Source of the DNA: Baffinella frigidus
Lineage: Eukaryota; Cryptophyceae; Cryptomonadales; Baffinellaceae
Assembly: GCA_026770585.1 (NCBI GenBank)
Contig: MU646355.1
Location: forward strand, 69,619 to 83,232
Length of the DNA stretch: 13,614 bases
Direction: 5' to 3'
In this document: positions 1 through 6,962 of the stretch, in pieces
Layout: each line of letters begins with the position of its first letter
How positions within the stretch are numbered: position 1 is the stretch's first letter
Notes under the pieces: generated by a model
The model's database searches: none
Seen by the model: only the letters and a program-made list of their open reading frames with translations
Told to the model about the DNA's origin: nothing
Program-made: the position numbers and the translations under genes

Positions 1-112
1 AACCCGAAACCCGAAACCCGGAACCCGGAACCCGGAACCCGAAACCCGAAACCCGAAACCCGGAACCCGGAACCCGAAACCCGAAACCCGGAACCCGGAA
101 CCCGAAACCCTA
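1..112. repeat. Variant telomere-like heptamer array (CCCGAAA / CCCGGAA)
   Basis: Sixteen consecutive 7-bp units of the form AACCCGR, the last one being the canonical AACCCTA. The seventh position switches between A and G in short runs (A A G G G A A A G G A A G G A, then T in the final unit). The C-rich strand is the top strand, so if this is a decayed chromosome-end tract the end would lie to the left of the window. Confidence 0.9.
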
Positions 113-156
113 AGCACACGAGTTTTCTGGGAGAGGTACTTATTTTCCTAAGCTGT

Positions 157-300
157 CGGGTGAATAAAGGACGTTCCACACGGGCAGGGATGACGTTTCT
201 CTCTCGGGTGAATAAAGGACGTTTCACACGGGCAGGGATGACGTGTCTCTCTCGGGAGAATAAAGAACGTTCCACACCGGCAGGGATGACGTTTCTGGCG
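157..300. repeat. 48-bp tandem repeat, 3 copies
   Basis: Units at 157-204, 205-252 and 253-300, each built around GAATAAAGGACGTTCCACAC and GGCAGGGATGACGTTTCT. Because 48 is divisible by 3, a plus-strand open frame (160-387) reads as three 16-residue repeats containing RAGMTFLSR. Nothing else supports a protein, so I treat this as a minisatellite. Confidence 0.85.
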
Positions 301-457
301 ACGGGGATTGCGCTCTTCTCGTCGTTTGAGCTGCTCGACGACCGCAGCGCCACCCGCACAGGTTGTGAGGCATCCTTCACATTCTGAACCGTGGAATAGA
401 GTTTTTGTAAAGTGGCTGTTTTGTGGTCATCGGAAGTGTGTGTGTCGTGAATGAAGA

Positions 458-461
<4 letters not shown>

Positions 462-506
<45 letters not shown>

Positions 507-533
507 TGCTGTTAAGTATGTGTGTAAGAGAGA

Positions 534-584
<51 letters not shown>

Positions 585-592
585 TGTGTGTG
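462..592. repeat. GA/GT microsatellites
   Basis: (GA)n runs at about 462-504 and 552-582, alternating with (GT)n runs at about 534-551 and 582-592. The purine-rich strand is the top strand. Confidence 0.95.
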
Positions 593-599
593 TCTGTTA

Positions 600-1412
600 C
601 GCAAAACTCGGGTTGACTCAAAACGGATTACGCAACACTCGGGTTGACTAATCAATATCACCCACCCCTCGGGAGTTGACTAATCAATACCACTCAACAC
701 TCGGGTTAACTAATCAAGATCACGCAACAGGGGTCCCAGGAGCGTCGTGGTAAAGCGCGCCGCAGGCACCGGGGTTGACTCAGTCACATCACTCAACAAT
801 AGGGGGTTGACTAACCCAGATCACTCCACGCTCGAGAGTTGACTAACCCAGATCACCTCAACAAATTATTTGTGCGCAGGGGTCCTAGGAGCGTCGCGGC
901 AAGGCGGCACTCGGGGGTTGACTGATCAATATCACTCAACACTCGAGTTAACTAATCAAGATCACCCCAACAGGGGTCCCAGGAGCGTCGCGGCAAGGCG
1001 GCACTCGAGAGTTGACTAATCCAGATCACTCAACAAATATTTTGTTCGCAGGGGTACCAAAAAAAAATGATTTTTTATTTATCAGGAGCGTCGCGGCAAT
1101 GCGGCACTCGGGGGTTGGCTGATCCAAATCACTCAAAAAATGATTTTTTCGACTAATCCAGATCACTGACCAAATTATTTGTTCGCAGGGGTCCCATGAG
1201 CGTCGCGCGGCAAGGCGACACTCAAGAGTTGACTAATCCAGATCACTCAACAAACGATTTTTTTACTAATGCAGATGACTCAACGAATCTGCAGGGGTCC
1301 CAGGAGCGTCTCGGCAAGGCGACACTCGAGAGTTGACTAATCCAGATCACTCAACACTCGAGTTAACTAATCAATACCACTCAACAGGGGTTCCAGGAGC
1401 GTCTCGGCAAGG
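600..1412. repeat. Satellite block with TTGACTAATCCAGATCACTC and GGGGTCCCAGGAGCGTCGCG modules
   Basis: About sixteen degenerate copies of TTGACTAATCMAGATCACTC alternate with about seven copies of a GGGGTCCCAGGAGCGTCGCG module (near 728, 878, 974, 1050, 1189, 1296, 1386), often through the linker AACAAATTATTTGTTCGCA. Near 1050 the second module is interrupted after GGGGTACC by an A/T palindrome (AAAAAAATGATTTTTTA) and resumes at CAGGAGCGTCG. Similar A/T pieces follow ACTCAA near 1134 and 1252. No coding frame runs through the block. Confidence 0.85.
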
Positions 1413-1440
1413 CGCGCCGCATCTGCTCCGGAAGATCTCG

Positions 1441-1680
1441 TCTGGTACAACCCCGGACACGATGCCCCGGTCTGGTACAAAACCGGACACGATGATTTGG
1501 TCTGGTACAAAACCGGACACGATCAGTGTGTCGATGAACCAGTCTGGTACAAACCGGACGTGACTCAGCCACACCCGCTCCGCAAGATCGCGTCTGGTAC
1601 AACCCCTACCTCTACCTCAGTCTGGTACAAAACCGGACGCGATGATTCGGCCTGGTACAACCCCGGACACGATGCCCCGA
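1441..1680. repeat. 30-bp satellite (TCTGGTACAAAACCGGACAC)
   Basis: Exact 30-bp spacing at 1441, 1471 and 1501, with further units near 1543, 1593, 1621 and 1651. The phrase CTCCGSAAGATCKCGTCTGG precedes the units at 1441 and near 1593, suggesting a higher-order period of about 150 bp. Detached pieces of the same repeat lie at 1858-1869 and about 2029-2055, on either side of the second hairpin element. Confidence 0.85.
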
Positions 1681-1691
1681 TCTCATGCCAC

Positions 1692-1846
1692 AAGCTAACG
1701 CCAGCGAGGTACTTAGAGCCTACGGATTGCCTACGGTAGGTAGGGGGGCTCCTACGCCTTAATAATGCAACAGAATTTAAAAGTCGTAGGAGCCCCCCTA
1801 CCTACCGGCAATCCGTAGGCTCTAAGTACCTCGCTGGCGTTAGCTT
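1692..1846. mobile_element. Long hairpin (foldback) element, 155 bp
   Basis: Arms 1692-1756 and 1785-1846 are reverse complements, starting AAGCTAACGCCAGCGAGGTA and ending in its complement. The only difference I see is a 3-bp insertion (TAC) in the left arm, at 1731-1737. The loop is 28 bp. Such near-perfect arms imply recent origin or ongoing conversion. A target duplication is not obvious. No protein is encoded, so this would be a non-autonomous MITE or foldback element. Confidence 0.75.
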
Positions 1847-1872
1847 TTCGCATGGAGTCTGGTACAATCTCT

Positions 1873-2027
1873 TCCGGTCAGGTATTCAATCTAAATGCTC
1901 GGCGGAGTTCCCCATACAACGAAAATTACTACACACGCGATGAAAGAGTCGTGTCCGAAAGATCATGTGTAGTAATTTTCGTACATTTGGGGAACTCCCG
2001 AGCATTTAATTTAAATACCTGACCGGA
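1873..2027. mobile_element. Hairpin element inserted in the 30-bp satellite
   Basis: Arms 1873-1936 and 1964-2027 (outer TCCGGTCAGGTATT; inner GAAAATTACTACACA) pair with scattered mismatches around a 27-bp loop. The flanks are TCTGGTACAAT on the left and AATCCCGGACACGATGCCCC on the right. Joined through one AAT they recreate a normal satellite unit, so the element looks like an insertion with a possible AAT duplication. Confidence 0.7.
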
Positions 2028-2138
2028 TGAAATCCCGGACACGATGCCCCGATCTCAATTGCTCCCCCCTGGCGCTTTGGAGCGGGAAAGTTGACGTATT
2101 CGTACCGCAAACCCAGGTACAATACCGGAGGGGGATGC

Positions 2139-2184
2139 GGCTATGCCCAAGGGTGGGTGGCAGGTTGTAGAGGTGAGATAATCC
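2139..2184. repeat. Dispersed 46-bp repeat, copy 1 of 3
   Basis: Core ATGCCCAAGGGTGGRTGGCA followed by GGTTGTNGAGGT. Sister copies lie at 2254-2300 and 2527-2573. Copies 1 and 3 lead directly into C-rich AACCCC text. Confidence 0.85.
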
Positions 2185-2253
2185 ACCCCCACCCCCCCGA
2201 AACCCCCAAAACCACACCCTGTCCCCATCATTCACGTGAATGAGGGAGGTGCT

Positions 2254-2300
2254 GCTAAGCCCCAAGGGTGGATGGCAGGATGTTGAGGTACGCTGAATCC
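2254..2300. repeat. Dispersed 46-bp repeat, copy 2 of 3
   Basis: Same core as at 2139. This copy is followed at once by the 21-bp tandem array instead of C-rich heptads. Confidence 0.85.
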
Positions 2301-2412
2301 AAATTCCTGCATTTCAGCCACAAGTTCCTGCATTTCAGCTCCAAATTCCTGAATTCCAGCCCCAAATTTCTGCAGTTCAGTCCTAAATCCCTGCATTTCA
2401 GCCGCAAATTCC
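2301..2412. repeat. 21-bp tandem repeat, 5.3 copies
   Basis: Unit AAATTCCTGCATTTCAGCCN, five full copies (2301-2405) plus AAATTCC. On the minus strand the period is exactly one heptad. An open frame at 2232-2435 reads repeated AEMQEFG-like heptads, a coiled-coil pattern, but it has no other gene-like feature. I do not call a gene. Confidence 0.9.
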
Positions 2413-2526
2413 ATAGGGGGGGTTCCTACGGACAAGGTAACGGAAAGTGGAAGGTTGCCACTTAGCAGCCAGTGGGGCCGAGAGGGTCAGCGGTTGCCCC
2501 CACAACCACGGGACGGAGGTGGGTGC

Positions 2527-2573
2527 CGCTATGCCCAAGGGTGGATGGCAGGTTGTCGAGGTACGCTGATCCC
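2527..2573. repeat. Dispersed 46-bp repeat, copy 3 of 3
   Basis: Same core as the copies at 2139 and 2254. It marks the left edge of the degenerate telomere-like tract. Confidence 0.85.
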
Positions 2574-3230
2574 AGAAAACCCAACCCCCAAACCCTGTAC
2601 CCCAAACGCCAAACCTTAAAACCATAAACCCCACACCCTACATCCTACACCCTCGGGGATGCGGGCGGCAGGACTTTTGGTACTCAATGAAAACCCCGTA
2701 CCATCAACCACACACCCCACACCCCAAACTCCAAACCTTAAACCCCGAATCCTAAACCCTAAACCCTAAACCCTAAACCCTGCACCTCCGGGAATACAGG
2801 CGGCCGGACTGTTGGTACTCAAATCAACCTACGCCCTTAACCCCACACCCCACACCCCACACCCCACACCCCACACCCCACACCCCACACCCCACACCCC
2901 ACACCCCACACCCCACACCCCACACCCCAAACCCCACACTCCAAACCATGCGCCCAAACCCTAAACCCCAATCCCTAAACCCTTAAACCCTAAACCCCGG
3001 GAATGCAAGCGAAAGTCAAACTCCAAACCCCTCAACCCTCAACCCTAAACCCTCAACCCTACACCCTAAACCCTAAACCCCCGGGAATGCAGGCGGCAGG
3101 ACTGTTGGTGCTCAACGGAGCTATCTTCGTAGGGTACTCCCCAACCCCACACCCAACAACCAATCCCCGATACCCCAAACTCCAACCCCCTGAACCCGAA
3201 GCCCTGGACCTTGGCCCCAAAACCGTAAAC
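2574..3230. repeat. Degenerate telomere-like tract with four copies of a GC-rich spacer
   Basis: The tract mixes CCCTAAA, CCCCAAA, CCCCACA and related heptads, C-rich on the top strand. It is punctuated by a spacer with core CCGGGAATGCAGGCGGCAGG followed by ACTGTTGGTACTCAA, at 2652-2688, 2786-2823, 2997-3020 (partial) and 3080-3116. The alternation of heptads and spacer resembles a higher-order subtelomeric repeat. Open frames here are repeat artefacts. Confidence 0.85.
2841..2928. repeat. Homogeneous CCCCACA heptamer array
   Basis: About 12.5 perfect copies of CCCCACA, a one-base variant of the CCCCAAA/CCCTAAA heptads around it. The uniformity contrasts with the mixed flanks and suggests recent local expansion. 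Confidence 0.95.
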
Positions 3231-3294
3231 TGTGAGAGTCCCGTAGGCAGGTTTAGTCGACAGTCGTGCGGGGCATGCGACCGGTTGGCATAGT

Positions 3295-3396
3295 AACAAT
3301 AACATTGGTGATTACAGTAATAAAGATTATATGAGTATTATTATTACAGTAATAAAGATTGTTATTGGTGTTATTGTTGTTAATAATAATATTAAT

Positions 3397-3432
<36 letters not shown>

Positions 3433-3515
3433 CAGGCTTGATCGCAGGTCCGTTTAATAAGTCAACCGTCGGTTTTATCATTATTATTATTATTATCATT
3501 ATTATTATCAAACGG
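3295..3515. repeat. AT-rich tract with TAA/TTA trinucleotides in inverted arrangement
   Basis: A perfect 18-bp direct repeat ATTACAGTAATAAAGATT lies at 3311-3328 and 3343-3360. (TAA)n at about 3381-3431 faces (TTA)n at about 3476-3511, so the two can pair as a hairpin. A near repeat CTTGNTCGCAGGTNCG lies at about 3437 and 3522, one copy in the loop and one just past the right arm. Confidence 0.8.
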
Positions 3516-3586
3516 GGGGCGTCTTGTTCGCAGGTACGCGACGTGGAACTACTTCCGGGTACAACGCGCGATCCAGCGTGGCATGT

Positions 3587-3834
3587 TCCCCCAGAACAAG
3601 GTCTCAGGGTTGAGTGTTCAGGGTTAGGACATTGGCACGCCAATAAATGCCAAAAGTTGACGGTGGTGGTACTTAACCGTCGGCGAAAACCACACACGTT
3701 GACTTGTGGTTTCCCCAGAACAAGGTCTCAGGGTTGAGTGTTCATGGTTAGGGACATTGGCACGCCAGTAAATGCCAAAAGTTGACGGTGCTGGTGCTAA
3801 ACCGTCGGCGAAAACAACACACGTTGACTTCTGG
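3587..3834. repeat. 124-bp tandem duplication
   Basis: Copies 3587-3710 and 3711-3834 differ by only a few bases. Both contain AAGGTCTCAGGGTTGAGTGT and end GTTGACTTSTGGT. A partial third copy begins at 3835 (ACGCGATCCAGC...AAGGTCTCAGGG) and a related piece begins at 4300. In the downstream copies the join reads CTTCTGGTACGCGATCCAGC, which defines the empty target of the MITE at 4115. Confidence 0.9.
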
Positions 3835-3886
3835 TACGCGATCCAGCTTTGGCATGTTTCCGCAGAATAAGGTCTCAGGGTTTAGT

Positions 3887-3909
3887 GTTGAGGGTTTAGG
3901 GTTTAGGGT
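3887..3909. repeat. Short interstitial TTTAGGG telomere repeat
   Basis: About three canonical units, G-rich on the top strand, so inverted relative to the C-rich tracts at 1, 2574 and 5246. Confidence 0.85.
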
Positions 3910-3922
3910 CCTATGATCCCGA

Positions 3923-3987
3923 GCGCCCGCCTCGGAACAATGACAGACCCGCCTCGGGACACTTGCTAGGCCCGCTTCGGGATAGGG
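3923..3987 (-). repeat. 20-bp repeat family (GGCCCGCCTCGGGACTGATA), about 3 diverged units
   Basis: Three diverged units (GCCCGCCTCGGAACA, CCCGCCTCGGGACAC, GCCCGCTTCGGGATA) of the 20-mer that forms a perfect-period array on the other strand at 11571-11710. Confidence 0.7.
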
Positions 3988-4114
3988 CGTGTTTCCTCAG
4001 AACCAGGTCCTGCCCTCCCAAGGGTCTAGGGCCAACAAAACCCCTAGAACCTGAAAGACCCTGAACCAAAAAAAAGCTAAAAGTCGACGATACCAAAGAA
4101 GTTAACTTCTGGTA

Positions 4115-4298
4115 GAGCCATTCCGGTAGGACTTGTCGCGTTTTCGACTTCGAGATTTCAAGATTTCAGACTTCAGAAAGGTTTTAAAGGGCGTAAAACG
4201 TTTTAAAACACACCGTTTCAAATCTCATGGTACAAATGAAGTCTCGAAGTCTCGAAGTCTCGAAATCGAAAACGCGACAAGTCCTACCGGAATGGCTC
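4115..4298. mobile_element. 184-bp MITE with TA target duplication
   Basis: Terminal inverted repeats begin GAGCCATTCCGGTAGGACTT. They are perfect for about 32 bp and continue imperfectly to about 60 bp. The element is bounded by TA at 4113-4114 and 4299-4300. Removing it with one TA recreates CTTCTGGTACGCGATCCAGC, the uninterrupted sequence at 3828-3846. That shows a real insertion and its target. TA duplication fits the Tc1/mariner group of cut-and-paste elements. There is no coding capacity, so movement would need a transposase from elsewhere. Confidence 0.9.
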
Positions 4299-4410
4299 TA
4301 CGCGATCCAGCGCGGCATGTTCCCGCAGAATAAGGTCTTAGGCTTAAGGGTTCAGGGGTTTGAACAAAGCCCGCCCTCTCCAGGGTTGAGGGTTTGAAGT
4401 AAAAGGTTGA

Positions 4411-4450
4411 GGCCCGCCTCAGGACACTGATAGGCCCGCCTCGGAACGGG
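4411..4450 (-). repeat. 20-bp repeat family, 2 units
   Basis: GGCCCGCCTCAGGACACTGA then TAGGCCCGCCTCGGAACGGG: two units of the 20-mer family also at 3923, 7807 and 11571. Confidence 0.8.
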
Positions 4451-4689
4451 GCATGTTTTCCCTGTATCCCCTCTTCACGGGCCTCTGCACTGGAGAGCGA
4501 AACGCGATCCGAAAGCAAAAATGCTTTCTCTGCAGATCCCTTCTACGGAACGGCGTGTCGTTGGCATATGTTGGGAGAAATTAAAACCTAAAGGACCTAA
4601 AAGGTCCTGCTCTCGCGTGGGCTCTCGCGTGGGCCCGCATCAAAACGTCAACTTCGAGTGGCTGCGTAAAACGTTATCCAATGAATCTA
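4451..4689. other. Non-repetitive stretch, no supported gene
   Basis: It holds a 12-bp duplication (TCTCGCGTGGGC, about 4611-4634), a small hairpin AGGACCTAAAAGGTCCT near 4593, and a 60-residue open frame from 4521. That frame has no recognisable domain and stops inside the next inverted-repeat element. Confidence 0.5.
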
Positions 4690-4825
4690 ATCTCGGAACA
4701 TAACAGAATCTGTTGTGTATCTCAAGGCTTCCAACGCCGAAAAGAAGGGTGGATATGGTATTTTAGGCATAAAATTAAGGATTAAAACAGCATAAATCTC
4801 AACTGATTCTGTTATGTTCCGAGAT
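4690..4825. mobile_element. 136-bp element with perfect 21-bp inverted ends
   Basis: ATCTCGGAACATAACAGAAT plus C at 4690-4710 is exactly mirrored at 4805-4825. Pairing continues weakly inward (TGTATCTCA against AAATCTCAA). Flanks ATGAATCTA and GAAATCGAT give no clean duplication; TGAATC/TGAAATC is possible. It lies 28 bp upstream of the first copy of the duplicated exon at 4854. Confidence 0.7.
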
Positions 4826-4853
4826 GAAATCGATCTCACAGCTTTTGGTGCAG

Positions 4854-4934
4854 GGGGGTTTGGTGGTGGTGGTGGGGTCTACGGGGGTATCGACCCTTAC
4901 GGTGTACGGTTTACGGTTTAGGATTATCCGATGA
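4854..4934 (+). pseudogene. Terminal-exon copy A, membrane-helix peptide
   Basis: After a GCAG acceptor-like site at 4850-4853, an open frame of 26 codons plus TGA reads GGLVVVVGSTGVSTLTVYGL and then a basic tail. It aligns residue for residue at its start with copies B (5026) and C (5165), and its length to the stop is exactly that of copy C (81 nt). The hydrophobic run suggests a C-terminal transmembrane helix. The upstream tract is not pyrimidine-rich and the second half has diverged, so I read it as a decayed duplicate. No upstream exons are recognisable. Confidence 0.45.
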
Positions 4935-5025
4935 CTCAACCCCCCGGTTCTACACCGAACCTACCCCTGGTTTGACCCGGAAAATCTACCCCCAATGTTT
5001 GAACGGGCGTGTTCAAACGTGGCAG

Positions 5026-5091
5026 GGCAGGCTTCTACTGGTGGTCGGGTCCACGGGTGCGATCAATACATGTAGCGCGGTCCTGCTCAGA
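5026..5091 (+). pseudogene. Terminal-exon copy B
   Basis: After GGCAG at 5021-5025 the frame reads GRLLLVVGSTGAINTCSAVL, matching copies A and C over the first 13 to 15 residues. It then runs on without a stop near the expected place; the open frame 4972-5253 continues into another frame of copy C. Loss of the conserved end suggests a degenerate duplicate. It lies 139 bp upstream of copy C and 172 bp downstream of copy A. Confidence 0.45.
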
Positions 5092-5164
5092 CACAGCCTC
5101 GGTGGGGGTGCATGCACGGTGCCAGGCCGCGTGGGAAGTACTGAACGTCTCACTCTTGTTGCAG

Positions 5165-5245
5165 GGCGGGTTGCTCCTGGTGGTGGCGTCGACGGGGGCG
5201 TCGACCCTGCTCGCCCTCTCGCTCCTCGCCGAGGACCGCGAGTAA
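5165..5245 (+). CDS. Partial gene: 3'-terminal exon of a membrane protein (copy C)
   Basis: The frame starts immediately after CTCACTCTTGTTGCAG, a good 3' splice site with a pyrimidine tract. It encodes 26 residues and ends with TAA at 5243-5245. The peptide GGLLLVVASTGASTLLALSL followed by LAEDRE is a hydrophobic helix with a charged end, as in a C-terminal membrane anchor. Nearly all codons end in G or C, unlike the surrounding repeat DNA, and this is the best-preserved of the three copies. Telomere-like heptads begin 6 bp after the stop. I cannot name the family or find upstream exons. It could be the end of an intact gene whose 5' part lies beyond the copies, or an orphan exon carried with the subtelomeric repeats. 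Confidence 0.45.
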   Translation, partial: GGLLLVVASTGASTLLALSLLAEDRE

Positions 5246-5251
5246 TTCCCT

Positions 5252-5545
5252 AAACCCGAAACCCTAAGCCCAAAGCCCAAAGCCCGAAGCCCGAAGCCCT
5301 AAACCCAAAAAAATAAACCTTAAACCCCAAACTCTACGCCCTAAACTCTACACCCTACACCTTAAACCCTGGACCCTGGACCCTAGACCTTAAACCCTAA
5401 ACCCTGAGCCCTAAACCCTAAACCCTAAACCTGACCCCAAATCCTAAACCCCGAACCCCAGCCCCTAAACCCTAAACCCCAAACCCCAAACCCCAAACCC
5501 CAAACCCCAAACCCCAAACCCCAAACCCTATAAATTCTAACCCCC
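5252..5545. repeat. Interstitial telomere tract (CCCTAAA and variants)
   Basis: About 290 bp of heptads, C-rich on the top strand: runs of canonical CCCTAAA (for example 5390-5432) mixed with CCCGAAG, CCCTGGA and a block of about eight CCCCAAA at about 5470-5525. Same orientation as the tracts at 1 and 2574. Confidence 0.9.
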
Positions 5546-5598
5546 TCAACCCTAAATCTGGAACCCTAAACCCGCAGAATCGGGATCACGAAATCGGC

Positions 5599-5639
5599 GC
5601 AGCGGCACCTCTCCACTATGACTCGCGCCACACCCGCCA
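5599..5639. repeat. Direct repeat, copy 1 (AGCGGCACCTCTCC)
   Basis: AGCGGCACCTCTCC then ACTCGCGCCACACCCGCC; the sister copy at 5953-5992 runs straight into MITE-B copy a. It lies about 50 bp before MITE-A copy 1. Confidence 0.75.
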
Positions 5640-5689
5640 AGGACTGATTTCTCTGTATCGGGCCTATCTAGGACCTGTATCGAGAGTTA

Positions 5690-5790
5690 TCCCTCAAGTG
5701 GCCAGTAGGCTCATACACCCTACCGTAGGGCCCTAGGACCTGCCTAGGACCTGTCGGGGGTTAATTTTGACCCCCTGGCCACTTAAGGGA
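5690..5790 (+). mobile_element. MITE-A copy 1 (101 bp)
   Basis: Inverted ends TCCCTCAAGTGGCCAG and CTGGCCACTTAAGGGA, with TA at 5688-5689 on the left; the right flank is CA. The centre holds CCTACCGTAGG and repeated CCTAGGACCTG. It has exactly the length of copies at 6963, 7269 and 13371. Confidence 0.9.
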
Positions 5791-5952
5791 CAGGTCTCTC
5801 TATCAGGGCAGGAAGAGACGTGCGGGCAGATGTTCCAGGAACCTAGAGGTGTATGTATGCGGAGATGAATGCATGAGAAGTCAACACGATCGTTCAGTGA
5901 GTAGAGAATTGGCCAATTCACCGGTGGACCCTCGGGAATAAACTTCGGAATC
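5791..5952. other. Unique-looking spacer, no supported gene
   Basis: No repeat unit or convincing open frame seen. It contains the palindrome ATTGGCCAATTC near 5910. Confidence 0.5.
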
Positions 5953-5992
5953 GAGCGGCACCTCTCCCCAATCACTCGCGCTACACCCACTA
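5953..5992. repeat. Direct repeat, copy 2 (AGCGGCACCTCTCC)
   Basis: Sister of the copy at 5599. Its last bases are the TA that flanks MITE-B copy a. Confidence 0.75.
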
Positions 5993-6108
5993 CAGGGGTA
6001 CCTCGCTCATATAAAAACGCCACCCCGTAGGACCTTACAGTAGGCCTATACCTAGGGCCCTATGGTGATCCTAAGTGGGGGCGTTTTCTTATGAGCGAGG
6101 TACTCCTG
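5993..6108 (+). mobile_element. MITE-B copy a (116 bp)
   Basis: Ends CAGGGGTACCTCGCTCAT and ATGAGCGAGGTACTCCTG, bounded by TA at 5991-5992 and 6109-6110. The inner stem is AAAAACGCC against GGCGTTTTC. The core carries CTTACAGTAGG and CCTAGGGCCCTA. Non-autonomous; TA duplication points to a Tc1/mariner-group transposase in trans. Confidence 0.9.
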
Positions 6109-6112
6109 TAGC

Positions 6113-6231
6113 GAGTGAGACCTTTGCTCATAAGAAAGCGCCTCCTCCTTGGACCCTACAGTAGGACTATGCCTAGGGCCCTATGGTGGTCCTGGGGGGG
6201 GGGGCGGTTTTTTATGAGCGAGGTACCCCTC
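6113..6231 (+). mobile_element. MITE-B copy b (diverged left end)
   Basis: The right end ATGAGCGAGGTACCCCTC, followed by TA at 6232-6233, is intact. The left end has decayed to GAGTGAGACCTTTGCTCAT. The core matches copy a (CCTACAGTAGG, TGCCTAGGGCCCTATGGTGG), with a G run near 6194-6204 replacing part of the stem. It lies head to tail with copy a. Confidence 0.8.
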
Positions 6232-6261
6232 TACCTCCCGCCATTCCACCAGCAATCCCAA

Positions 6262-6370
6262 GTGGCTCAAATAGTGTCCTGGACGGTCTTCGATTTTACC
6301 TTGGACCGGGGTCGGATCCGACCCCGATCCAAGGTAAATTGAAAATGCCCCAGAGCGCTATTTGAGCCAC
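6262..6370. mobile_element. 109-bp whole-length palindrome
   Basis: Outer arms GTGGCTCAAATAG and CTATTTGAGCCAC, an imperfect middle, and a nearly perfect centre TTACCTTGGACCGGGGTCGG and its complement (one mismatch) meeting at GGATCC. The element can form a hairpin with almost no loop. The flanks show no clear duplication. Confidence 0.7.
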
Positions 6371-6407
6371 CCCCAAGGGCTAGTGGTTCCTTTCCGCCAC
6401 GCCCTCG

Positions 6408-6504
6408 AGGCTTTGGTTCAGGAAAAGGCATTGGTTCAGGAGAACGAGGCTTTGGTTCAGGAGAACGAGTTTCCCCTCGAGGCTTTGGTTCAGGAGAACG
6501 AGTT
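6408..6504. repeat. 21-bp tandem repeat, about 4 units
   Basis: Unit GGCTTTGGTTCAGGAGAACG; the third and fourth units are separated by TTTCCCCTC. The plus-strand frame 6362-6604 reads heptads ALVQENE, a coiled-coil-like pattern, then runs into a T-rich tract (6505-6531). I see no other support for a gene. Confidence 0.85.
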
Positions 6505-6575
6505 TTTAATTTTTTTTAATTTTTTTTTTAAGGGGCTCGGTCCAGCCTGCGTGGGTAGTTCCGGGGAGCTCATCC

Positions 6576-6758
6576 GTAGATCGTTCCCAACTCCTCAAGA
6601 GTGAGGTGGGCGCTGGCCTTCGATGTGAGTGTAAAATAAAGCACCAAAGCACCAAACAATGCTATCACCACCTTGAGTAGATCGTTCCCAACTCCTCAAG
6701 AGTGAGGTGGGCGCTGGCCTTCGATGTGAGTGTAAAATAAAGCACCAAAGCACCAAAG
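6576..6758. repeat. 101-bp tandem duplication
   Basis: About 80 bp starting GTAGATCGTTCCCAACTCCT at 6576 recurs without visible change at 6677. The copies end in CACCAAAG short repeats. Identity this high indicates a recent event. Confidence 0.9.
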
Positions 6759-6960
6759 CACCATCAAGGCCACACATGTGCACCGCCGCAGCTCCTTTAG
6801 CGCGGGACGTTTTGATTTCAAGGCCCCAGATTTGTTGTTTATTATGGCTCCTTACTTACAGCCGCACCTCCCCGCCGTCACTGAATTTAAGCTCTCAAGG
6901 ACTGACTTGTAAAGAAGAGGGAGAGATCTGCATTACTGCCAACACGGCCACCGTGTTTTT
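6759..6960. other. Spacer without supported gene
   Basis: A plus-strand frame (6707-6970) crosses the duplication and ends inside MITE-A copy 2; its peptide matches nothing I recognise. A pyrimidine/AG site (CTTACTTACAG, about 6851-6861) could be an acceptor but no exon follows convincingly. Confidence 0.4.
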
Positions 6961-6962
6961 TA

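Noticed and set aside
157-300. CRISPR-like array
   Set aside because: The repeats are contiguous with no unique spacers; the same holds for 1441-1680, 2301-2412 and 11571-11710.
160-387. 75-residue frame with three 16-residue repeats
   Set aside because: The DNA period (48 bp) explains the protein repeat, and no acceptor, donor or domain supports a gene.
3003-3293. Open frames in the telomere-like region
   Set aside because: They read heptad text (NPQPSTLNPQPYT) and the GC-rich spacer only.
4521-4703. 60-residue plus-strand frame preceded by TTTCTCTGCAG
   Set aside because: Start and acceptor-like site coincide by chance as far as I can tell. The frame ends inside the inverted repeat at 4690 and has no recognisable domain.
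5599-5992. Empty-site evidence for MITE-B copy a from the direct repeat at 5599
   Set aside because: The left flank matches, but the sequence after the expected TA in the 5599 copy does not match the right flank of the element, so the repeat boundary merely coincides.
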